From Patescibacteria group bacterium (GTDB lineage Bacteria; Patescibacteriota; Minisyncoccia; Phycocordibacterales; UBA5272), in NCBI GenBank assembly GCA_030916975.1, contig JAUPVO010000015.1, forward strand, positions 1-14,025: a stretch of 14,025 nt of DNA. The letters run 5' to 3'. Numbering within the stretch: position 1 is the first letter of the stretch; each line of letters opens with the position of its first letter. The notes under the pieces were generated by a model, which was given only the letters and a program-made list of their open reading frames with translations, made no database searches and was not told the origin of the DNA. A program made the position numbers and the translations under genes. This document shows, piece by piece, positions 7,020-12,721 of the stretch.

Positions 7020-7028
7020 TGCTATAAT
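7020..7028 (+). promoter_or_regulatory. Extended -10 promoter of the leader, tRNA-Asp and DUF59 unit
   Basis: TGCTATAAT is a perfect extended -10 element. The predicted start, six or seven bases downstream, coincides with G7035, the first base of the 11-bp stem described next. Confidence 0.68.
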
Positions 7029-7034
7029 CTTTTT

Positions 7035-7102
7035 GATCTTAGGTTTATGTTTTTATCTTTTTTAGTCCTTTTGGGACAGATTTAAGACCGCAATCTAAGA
7101 TC
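7035..7102 (+). ncRNA. Structured RNA leader upstream of tRNA-Asp
   Basis: Bases 7035-7045 pair with 7092-7102 (GATCTTAGGTT with AATCTAAGATC, 11 pairs including one G-T). Inside, GTCC (7065-7068) pairs with GGAC (7074-7077) around TTTTG, and TCTT (7056-7059) can pair with AAGA (7084-7087). The outer stem begins at the predicted transcript start and ends 7 bases before the tRNA 5' end. I know of no family with this shape, and the fold is by eye only. It could be a 5' processing or stability element, an attenuator, or a small RNA released by RNase P. Confidence 0.45.
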
Positions 7103-7109
7103 TTGTTCT

Positions 7110-7186
7110 GCAGTCGTAGCTCAACTGGTTAGAGCACCCGCCTGTCACGCGGGAGGTTGCGGGTTCGAGTCCCGTCGACTGCGCCA
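7110..7186 (+). tRNA. tRNA-Asp (anticodon GTC), CCA encoded
   Basis: The cloverleaf folds cleanly. The acceptor stem GCAGTCG (7110-7116) pairs with CGACTGC (7176-7182), the D stem is 7119-7122 with 7132-7135, the anticodon stem CCCGC/GCGGG is 7137-7141 with 7149-7153, and the T stem is 7159-7163 with 7171-7175 around TTCGAGT. The loop CTGTCAC places GTC at 7144-7146. Discriminator G7183 agrees with Asp identity, and CCA is encoded at 7184-7186. The next gene begins 10 bases later, so the tRNA must be cut out of a longer transcript if the two are co-transcribed. Confidence 0.97.
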
Positions 7187-7196
7187 ATAATATATT

Positions 7197-7505
7197 ATGT
7201 TAGATAAAGAAAAGGTTTTGGAAAGTTTAAAAAAGGTATTAGACCCAGAGATGGCTATAGATATAGTTAAGCTCGGTTTAATTTTGGATATTGAACTCGG
7301 AGAGTATTTTGAAGAAATTGATGCTCATGATTATATCAAAGTTATAATGACATTAACTACGCCAATGTGTCCTTTTGCAGATGTTTTGATTCAAGATGTA
7401 GAAGATAATATTAATTTGCTTGGTAAGGGAGAAGCACAAGTGGAGCTTAATTTTGATAAGCCTTGGGAGCCAAGTGAGGAACTTCGTCTGGAGATGGGGA
7501 TTTAA
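7197..7505 (+). CDS. MIP18/DUF59 family protein, probable iron-sulphur cluster assembly factor (SufT/PaaD-like)
   Basis: MIP18-family proteins help mature iron-sulphur proteins; bacterial SufT and PaaD are characterised members. The 102 residues cover the complete domain. They show DPEMAIDIVKLGLI (16-29), the core TLTTPMCPFADVLIQDV (52-68) with the conserved reactive C58, and VELNFDKPWEPSEELRLEMG (82-101), matching the family's ending with PW and a final MG. The gene starts 10 bases after tRNA-Asp with no promoter or Shine-Dalgarno site between them, so it is probably co-transcribed with the tRNA. A four-base gap separates it from the convergent glycosyltransferase. No other Suf or Isc gene is in the window, so the client proteins are unknown. 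The family is certain; the exact role is inferred. Confidence 0.92.
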   Translation: MLDKEKVLESLKKVLDPEMAIDIVKLGLILDIELGEYFEEIDAHDYIKVIMTLTTPMCPFADVLIQDVEDNINLLGKGEAQVELNFDKPWEPSEELRLEMGI

Positions 7506-7509
7506 GTAT

Positions 7510-8622
7510 TTATTTAGAGCGCTGATATATTTTTAGTGTTTCAGTAATCATTTTATCGTAAGAGAATTTATCAGCTAAGTATTTTTGATAAGTATTTTCT
7601 TTTAATTTGTTTTCATTTCTCTCGGTTGATATTTCATTTTTAAGTTTTGTTATAATCTGTATTAGTTCTTCTGGATCATTATAAAGAGTAGAGCCGTTTA
7701 TATTTTCTATAATTTCAGGTACACCTCCAACGTTTCTGGCTATGACTGGTATATTGTTTTGCAATGCTTCCAATACCACATAACCCAAAGCTTCAGTATG
7801 GGAAGGTAGTAAAAATACATCGTACCTAGATAACATTCTATCAATATTTTGTATGTGTCCATGCAGAGTCACTTTATTTTTTATGTTCTGAGCTTCTATT
7901 TCTTTTTCTATATTTTCTTTTTCTCCTGAGTCTTGGCCTATTATATGATAATGAACATTATCTAAACTATTCATTATTCTAATGAAAGAAATATGATTTT
8001 TGTTTTTATTCATTTCTCCGACTGAGACTATATGCAACAAATTATCTTCTTGATGAAGCTTGTTCATGTCAATTGGGTCAATTATTTTAATGCCAGGATA
8101 TATGACGGTGATTTTGTTTAGAATACTTTTAGAGTTACTAAGAGAGTGTTTAATATTATTAGATACAGCTATCGTCGCATCTGATAATCGGACAGTTATT
8201 ATCATTAAGAATTTGAAAAGATATTTTAGAATTGTGTTTCTATTTTCATTATGAGGCCAGCCATGGGCAGTAAATACACAATATTTATTTTGGATTCTAC
8301 ATATTAGGGTTACTATGAGTCCTGCTACACTACTATTAACATGTACTATATTTGGATTTTCGTTTTTTATTATTTTATAGAGTTCTTTGAAAATTTTCAA
8401 AGTTCTAATCGGGTTCAATGTATTCTGCAAAGTCTTAGATTTGATAACCTCTACATTATTAGATAATAGTCTGTGAGCTAGTTCGCCATCACCCCCAAGT
8501 AGAACTTTAATGTCATAATCCTGATTAATATTACTATTAGCCAAATCAAAAACGTACTTTTGGGCACCTCCCCAGTTTGATTTGGTAATTATATACAAAA
8601 TTTTTCCCTTTTCTCTTGCCAT
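7510..8622 (-). CDS. GT4-family glycosyltransferase (GT-B fold)
   Basis: GT4 enzymes transfer sugars from nucleotide-sugar donors and keep the donor's stereochemistry; they work at the cytoplasmic face of the membrane in building surface glycans. The N-terminal acceptor domain (about 1-180) opens with KILYIITKSNWGGAQKYVFDLA, the usual glycine-rich loop. The C-terminal donor domain (about 190-370) has the EX7E motif with E277 and E285 inside LPSHTEALGYVVLEAL, then IPVIARNVGGVPEII (291-305). The length of 370 residues is normal. Hydrophobic stretches such as 132-146 may give peripheral membrane contact. The gene is divergent from a polyprenyl-phosphate sugar transferase, and the pair probably serves the same glycan pathway. 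Sugar specificity cannot be predicted. Confidence 0.92.
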   Translation of the reverse strand: MAREKGKILYIITKSNWGGAQKYVFDLANSNINQDYDIKVLLGGDGELAHRLLSNNVEVIKSKTLQNTLNPIRTLKIFKELYKIIKNENPNIVHVNSSVAGLIVTLICRIQNKYCVFTAHGWPHNENRNTILKYLFKFLMIITVRLSDATIAVSNNIKHSLSNSKSILNKITVIYPGIKIIDPIDMNKLHQEDNLLHIVSVGEMNKNKNHISFIRIMNSLDNVHYHIIGQDSGEKENIEKEIEAQNIKNKVTLHGHIQNIDRMLSRYDVFLLPSHTEALGYVVLEALQNNIPVIARNVGGVPEIIENINGSTLYNDPEELIQIITKLKNEISTERNENKLKENTYQKYLADKFSYDKMITETLKIYQRSK

Positions 8623-8650
8623 TTTTTGTAGTTGATTTTATTTTAAAATA

Positions 8651-8659
8651 ATTGTAACA
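8651..8659 (-). promoter_or_regulatory. Extended -10 promoter of the glycosyltransferase gene
   Basis: On the minus strand TGTTACAAT, one mismatch from the common element, ends 28 bases before the ATG. It lies in the 59-base divergent region. No equally good box is visible for the plus-strand sugar transferase; the TATAAA at 8674-8679 is only two bases from its ATG. Confidence 0.5.
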
Positions 8660-8681
8660 TAGAGAATAGTAATTATAAAAT

Positions 8682-10013
8682 ATGACTTTGAATATAGGTT
8701 TAAATAAGAAGATAATACTGTTTGTGGTAGATTCTCTGCTTTTCTTTGGGTCATTATTTTTCGCTTTGTGGATGAGAAGGCCTGATATTTTTAATGCGGA
8801 TTATTTCTTCTCTCACATACCAAGATTCTCTATTTTGTATATTTATTTTATATTAGCTCTGTATGTGGCTGGATTATATGAGCTTAATAACGTTTATTTT
8901 AGATCAAAAATATACAAATTCGCTTTTTATATAATAATAAGTTATATAGTTTTTGGTGTTATGAATTTTTATTTGCTACCAAGCGATTATTCACCTAAAA
9001 CAGTTTTGCTTATGCAGTCTATGATGCTACTTATCGCGCTTGTTCTGTGGAGACAGTATTCACACAAATTTTTAAAAACTAGTTCGGGTATCAAAGCTAT
9101 TATTCTTGACGATAATGTAGAGAGACATCAGATGACAGCTGCAATTAATAGTTTTGATTATGGTATTGATCTGCTCGATGTAAATACTCACTCTAAAAAT
9201 CTAGATTCAATTAAAGCTGATTTGTATGATTTGGCTATAGATAAAAAGCTACAAATTATATTTGCAGATATTAAAAATGAGAAACTCAAAGATCTTTTGC
9301 CTTTTATCTATTCTCTTTCTGCGCAGGGAGTAAGTTTATATGATTCTAAAATTTTATACGAAACCATTTTTAAAAAGATGCCTTTATCTGGGATAGGGTA
9401 TTTTTGGTTCTATGAAAATGTTTCTATTAATATTCAATTGTACGAATTTGTAAAAAGAATTATTGATTTGCTTTTAGCTATTCCAGTCTTCATTGTTTGG
9501 GTCTTATTACATCCTTGGGTTGCCTATAAAATTAAAAAAGAAGATGGTGGAAATATATATAGTATACAAGAAAGATTGGGAAGATATAACAAAAAGATTT
9601 ATATTAAAAAATATAGAACTATGACATTTACTGACAAAGGTGTTTGGCTTGAAAATAGTCAGAACAAAGTTACAAGTATTGGTAAGTTTTTACGTAAAAC
9701 CCGTATCGATGAATTGCCACAAATATTTGCTGTATTTCGTGGAGATTTGAGTTTTATTGGACCTCGTACAGACATAGTTAATCTGGGGGAGAAGCTAGCC
9801 AATGAAATTCCATATTATAATCTTAGATATAGTGTTATCCCTGGTCTTTCTGGTTGGGCACAGGTTAATATGGATTATCAGCCACGTAATGTAGAAGATA
9901 GTATAGAAAGGTTAAAATATGATTTGTATTATGTAAAACACAGATCGACTTTTTTGGATTTAGCTATAATATTAAAAACTATTAAAACGGTTTTATCAAG
10001 AGAAGGTAGTTAG
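8682..10013 (+). CDS. Polyprenyl-phosphate sugar-phosphate transferase (WcaJ/WbaP-like, initiates glycan synthesis)
   Basis: These enzymes move a sugar-1-phosphate from a nucleotide sugar onto undecaprenyl phosphate, the first step of exopolysaccharide, O-antigen or glycoprotein-glycan synthesis. The N-terminal part has four membrane segments (about 11-30, 49-66, 78-98, 107-123), then a soluble alpha/beta domain (about 137-240). The catalytic domain starts with the re-entrant helix (about 254-278). It contains KKYRTM (309-314), GKFLRKTRIDELPQ (334-347) with the catalytic Asp-Glu pair D343-E344, GDLSFIGPRTD (354-364), IPGLSGWAQVN (386-396), and the ending YDLYYVKHRSTFLDLAIILKT. The length of 443 residues is typical of the large form. 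All key residues are intact. It is divergent from the GT4 enzyme and ends in a good intrinsic terminator. The sugar is unknown. Confidence 0.94.
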   Translation: MTLNIGLNKKIILFVVDSLLFFGSLFFALWMRRPDIFNADYFFSHIPRFSILYIYFILALYVAGLYELNNVYFRSKIYKFAFYIIISYIVFGVMNFYLLPSDYSPKTVLLMQSMMLLIALVLWRQYSHKFLKTSSGIKAIILDDNVERHQMTAAINSFDYGIDLLDVNTHSKNLDSIKADLYDLAIDKKLQIIFADIKNEKLKDLLPFIYSLSAQGVSLYDSKILYETIFKKMPLSGIGYFWFYENVSINIQLYEFVKRIIDLLLAIPVFIVWVLLHPWVAYKIKKEDGGNIYSIQERLGRYNKKIYIKKYRTMTFTDKGVWLENSQNKVTSIGKFLRKTRIDELPQIFAVFRGDLSFIGPRTDIVNLGEKLANEIPYYNLRYSVIPGLSGWAQVNMDYQPRNVEDSIERLKYDLYYVKHRSTFLDLAIILKTIKTVLSREGS

Positions 10014-10060
10014 GTTTAATTATCTGTTTTCTCATTTTGAATCTGAATTTATTACAATAT

Positions 10061-10091
10061 AATCTATTTTTGAATAGATTTTTTATTTTTT
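10061..10091 (+). terminator. Intrinsic terminator after the sugar transferase
   Basis: AATCTATT (10061-10068) pairs perfectly with AATAGATT (10073-10080) around a TTTG loop and is followed at once by TTTTATTTTTT. It lies 48 bases after the stop codon of the sugar transferase. The rest of the 141-base gap holds only the promoter of the next gene. Confidence 0.75.
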
Positions 10092-10097
10092 CTACTA

Positions 10098-10106
10098 TGA
10101 TATAAT
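10098..10106 (+). promoter_or_regulatory. Extended -10 promoter of the winged-helix regulator gene
   Basis: TGATATAAT directly follows the preceding terminator and ends 48 bases before ATG 10155. The leader of about 42 bases is the longest among the native protein genes and almost free of G and C; no Shine-Dalgarno site is seen. Confidence 0.65.
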
Positions 10107-10154
10107 TGTAAATATATAGAAAGATTTAAAATTAAAAATAGTAATTATAAAGAT

Positions 10155-10784
10155 ATGCAAGAATTAAGTAAATTATTTGGTAGTGTAGATAGAGTTAAAC
10201 TTATAAGATTATTTTTGTCCAAACAAGATGAGATATTTGATGTGGAAGAATTGGAGAATGTTTTAAAAATTAAAAAAGAAGTTCTCAAGTCAGAACTCTC
10301 AGAATTAGAAAAATCTAATTTGATTATAAAAAGCAAAGAGCAGTTTACTGTAGAGATAGAAAATAACGGGAAAATAAAACAAGATGTAAAAGATTATATT
10401 TGTTACGGTCTAAACAAAGAATTTAGATTCACTGAAACTTTATCTGAACTTATGTTTGATTTTAAGAACTCAGACTTAAATAATCTAGAAGATAGATTTA
10501 AAGAAATAGGTAGAACTAAACTCCTTCTTGTATCTGGACTTTTTATACAAAATGATAAATCAAGAGCTGATATACTATGCGTGGCTGAGAGTATCAAAGA
10601 AAAAACTTTGGCTAAAACTTTGTCAGATATTAACATTGAAACTGGCTTAAAGCTTAATATTCTAGTTCTTGATTTGCAAGAGTTTGAGTACAGATATAAA
10701 ATGTATGATAGATTTCTTCGTGATATATTAGATGGAGAGAGTAAGGTTTTGATAAATAAGATTCCATATTTACACTTCAAGTAA
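10155..10784 (+). CDS. Winged-helix DNA-binding protein with a degenerate nucleotidyltransferase-like C-terminal domain
   Basis: This is a probable transcriptional regulator; the target is unknown. Residues about 5-65 look like a winged helix: SVDRVKLIRLFLSKQDEIFDVEE, a recognition-helix-like KEVLKSELSELEKSNLI, then a short beta wing (IIKSKEQFTVEI). The C-terminal half (about 118-200) resembles a minimal nucleotidyltransferase fold. KLLLVSGLFIQNDKSRADILCV sits where active enzymes have G[GS]x(9-13)Dx[DE]. Here the residue after the glycine is Leu, and the second acidic position is L141 (D139-I-L), so catalysis is unlikely. The ending (YRYKMYDRFLRDILDGESKVLINKIP) is similar to small HTH-plus-nucleotidyltransferase proteins I recall from the Candidate Phyla Radiation. 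It is followed 19 bases later by obg, which has its own -10 box. The domain assignment is by pattern only. Confidence 0.7.
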   Translation: MQELSKLFGSVDRVKLIRLFLSKQDEIFDVEELENVLKIKKEVLKSELSELEKSNLIIKSKEQFTVEIENNGKIKQDVKDYICYGLNKEFRFTETLSELMFDFKNSDLNNLEDRFKEIGRTKLLLVSGLFIQNDKSRADILCVAESIKEKTLAKTLSDINIETGLKLNILVLDLQEFEYRYKMYDRFLRDILDGESKVLINKIPYLHFK

Positions 10785-10788
10785 AACG

Positions 10789-10797
10789 TGTTATAAT
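10789..10797 (+). promoter_or_regulatory. Extended -10 promoter of obg, implying a leaderless mRNA
   Basis: TGTTATAAT ends only 6 bases before ATG 10804, so the expected transcript start is at the start codon itself. It lies in the 19-base gap after the regulator gene. Confidence 0.6.
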
Positions 10798-10803
10798 TAA
10801 GAA

Positions 10804-11772
10804 ATGTTATTAGATAAAATTACATTACAGATTAGTGCTGGCAAAGGAGGTGATGGTGTTGTTAGATGGAGAAGAGAGAAAGGAATACCATTTGGTGGGC
10901 CAGCTGGTGGAGATGGTGGTAGTGGAGGAGACGTGTATATCAAAGTTATACGTGACGTGTATGCTTTGGTGCAATATAGGAACAAAAGAGAACTGTCTGC
11001 CAAAGATGGAGAAATGGGCAAAAAGAGAAGTATGCATGGATCAGATGCTAATGATTTGATATTGGAAATGCCTTTAGGCTCTGTTATGTATAATCGTGAT
11101 TATGATATTACTTACGATTTTAATCAAGACGGAGAAGTAGTCAAAATATTAAAAGGAGGAAAAGGTGGTCTTGGTAATGAGAACTTTAAAAGTGCTACCA
11201 ATAGAACTCCTGAAGAATTTACAAAAGGTAAACTTGGAGAGTCTGCTACTTTTGAGGTAGAACTAAAACTAATTGCGGATGTTGGTTTTATAGGTAAACC
11301 TAATGCAGGAAAATCTTCTCTTTTGAATGCTATGACTAGAGCTGGAGCTAAGGTAGCTGATTATCCTTTTACAACACTCGAGCCAAATCTTGGAGCTTAT
11401 CATGGTTATATATTGGCTGACATACCTGGACTTATAGAAGGAGCTAGTGAAGGTAAAGGACTTGGACATAAATTCTTAAAACATGTTAGCCGAACCAATA
11501 CTCTGGTTCATCTTATATCTTCAGAAGAAGCAGACCCTATAGCAGAATATAAAAAGATAAGACAAGAACTTGAAAAATTCGATAAGGACATGATGAACAA
11601 AAAAGAAATGGTTCTAATATCTAAGATAGATGAAATTGATGAGAACAGATTAAGTGAAATCAAACAAGAATTTAAAAGTAAATTAAATATAGATATTATT
11701 CCGATAACTATACTTCAGGATAAAAGTATTAAGGATTTTGGAGATGATCTTATCAAATTCATAAAAGAGTAA
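10804..11772 (+). CDS. obg: GTPase Obg/CgtA, ribosome assembly factor
   Basis: Obg is an essential GTPase that acts late in 50S subunit assembly and in stress responses. The N-terminal Obg domain (about 2-158) is glycine-rich as expected (AGKGGDGVV, GGPAGGDGGSGGDVY, KGGKGGLGNENF). The G domain has G1 GKPNAGKS (164-171), G2 with T190/T191 in DYPFTTLEPN, G3 DIPG (206-209) followed by LIEGASEGKGLGHKFLKH, and G4 SKID (273-276), where Ser replaces the usual Asn or Thr. The 322-residue protein stops after the G domain and lacks the C-terminal OCT domain of many Firmicutes Obg proteins, as in other short versions. The start codon is fixed by conserved N-terminal residues. There is no room for a Shine-Dalgarno site if the upstream -10 box is used. 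Confidence 0.96.
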   Translation: MLLDKITLQISAGKGGDGVVRWRREKGIPFGGPAGGDGGSGGDVYIKVIRDVYALVQYRNKRELSAKDGEMGKKRSMHGSDANDLILEMPLGSVMYNRDYDITYDFNQDGEVVKILKGGKGGLGNENFKSATNRTPEEFTKGKLGESATFEVELKLIADVGFIGKPNAGKSSLLNAMTRAGAKVADYPFTTLEPNLGAYHGYILADIPGLIEGASEGKGLGHKFLKHVSRTNTLVHLISSEEADPIAEYKKIRQELEKFDKDMMNKKEMVLISKIDEIDENRLSEIKQEFKSKLNIDIIPITILQDKSIKDFGDDLIKFIKE

Positions 11773-11792
11773 TTGTAAAATAGTCTTATTTT

Positions 11793-11801
11793 TGTTATAA
11801 T
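11793..11801 (+). promoter_or_regulatory. Extended -10 promoter of atpB
   Basis: TGTTATAAT ends 15 bases before ATG 11817, in the 44-base gap after obg. The predicted leader is about 8 bases and contains no Shine-Dalgarno site. Confidence 0.66.
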
Positions 11802-11816
11802 ATCTGAGATTTTAAA

Positions 11817-12614
11817 ATGGAAAACGCTAAACATTTTTTACAATTAAAAGAAGAGATCCCAAGCATATATCCTCATGAACTATTTTCTGTTGGACCTTTG
11901 ACTTTTTCTTCTTCTTCAATGATGTCTGTTTTAGCTGTTCTAGTTTTCTTAACGCTTGCGTATTTTGTTTCCAAATTCAAATTAATTCCCAACTCTTTTC
12001 AGATTGTAGTGGAAGATATTGTTAATTTTGTACATAATTTTATTATTCAAATAGTTGGTGACAGACAGAAAGCTAATAGAATATTACCTTATGTTGGCTC
12101 CGTGTTTTTGTTCATACTTTTTTCTAATTTAATCGTAATCATTCCTGGAATAACTAGTTTTACTTGGCATGGAGAACCACTTTTTACAGGTTCAACGGCA
12201 GACTTTAATACAACATTTGCTTTGGCTCTGGCGTCAGTTGTAATTATAAATATTAACTCCATGATAGAAAATGGAGCGTTTTCTCACCTCTCTCATTTTA
12301 TTCAGATCAAGCCAATTTTTATAGGCTTTAAAAAATCAATAGGAGAAGGATTTTTGGCTATTATTAATTTTTTCGTTGGACTGATTGAGATTATTGGAGA
12401 ATTTGCCAAAATCATATCCCTTTCTCTTCGTCTTTTTGGGAATATGTTTGCTCACGAAGTTTTGACTGTAATTCTTCTTGGTGCATTTTCGATTTTTGTG
12501 CCAGCAGTATGGATGGGTATGGGTATTTTGGTTGGCGTGGTTCAGGCTGTCGTATTTACAGCATTGATTACAGTTTACTATAGTCTGACAATTAGAAATG
12601 AAACTCATCATTAG
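11817..12614 (+). CDS. atpB: ATP synthase F0 subunit a
   Basis: Subunit a forms the two proton half-channels next to the c-ring. The 265-residue protein has an extracytoplasmic-type N terminus (IYPHELFSVGPLTFS), then five or six membrane segments (about 33-53, 92-112, 132-150, 178-200, 210-228, 232-256). The essential arginine is R205 in the motif SLSLRLFGNMFAHE (201-214), and the last helix carries the family's VQAVVFTALITVYY with Q243. It should therefore be functional. ATP synthase genes are normally arranged atpB-atpE-atpF-atpH-atpA and so on, but here an unrelated ATP-grasp gene with its own promoter follows and no other atp gene is present. A 7-bp AT-only inverted repeat (12617-12642) follows the stop codon. 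Confidence 0.95.
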   Translation: MENAKHFLQLKEEIPSIYPHELFSVGPLTFSSSSMMSVLAVLVFLTLAYFVSKFKLIPNSFQIVVEDIVNFVHNFIIQIVGDRQKANRILPYVGSVFLFILFSNLIVIIPGITSFTWHGEPLFTGSTADFNTTFALALASVVIININSMIENGAFSHLSHFIQIKPIFIGFKKSIGEGFLAIINFFVGLIEIIGEFAKIISLSLRLFGNMFAHEVLTVILLGAFSIFVPAVWMGMGILVGVVQAVVFTALITVYYSLTIRNETHH

Positions 12615-12616
12615 AA

Positions 12617-12642
12617 AATATTAATTTTTAAAAACTAATATT
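12617..12642. repeat. AT-only inverted repeat after atpB
   Basis: AATATTA (12617-12623) and TAATATT (12636-12642) form a 7-bp inverted repeat around a 12-base spacer that can itself pair partly (TTT with AAA). No T-tract follows on the plus strand, so a terminator role is weak. Confidence 0.3.
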
Positions 12643-12692
12643 AAAAACCAAATTAAAAGTGTATAAATCTATATCAATAATAGAAAAGAGAA

Positions 12693-12701
12693 TGTTATAA
12701 T
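12693..12701 (+). promoter_or_regulatory. Extended -10 promoter of the ATP-grasp gene
   Basis: TGTTATAAT ends 20 bases before ATG 12722, in the 107-base gap after atpB. The remaining gap sequence shows nothing beyond the AT-only inverted repeat. Confidence 0.66.
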
Positions 12702-12721
12702 CATAATAAGATTATCATCAC

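Noticed and set aside
7648..7656. TGTTATAAT inside the glycosyltransferase gene, on the antisense strand
   Set aside because: It matches the promoter motif but has no ORF or RNA gene after it. About three chance matches are expected in this window, so I do not call an antisense promoter.
10825..11059. Gly/Pro/Ser-rich ORFs overlapping the start of obg in other frames
   Set aside because: They mirror the glycine-rich Obg domain on the other strand or in another frame. The Obg reading is unmistakable.
12336..12611. 91-residue minus-strand ORF within atpB rich in Cys, His and Asn
   Set aside because: Its composition comes from the reverse complement of membrane-segment codons. It has no promoter or start context and lies fully inside atpB.
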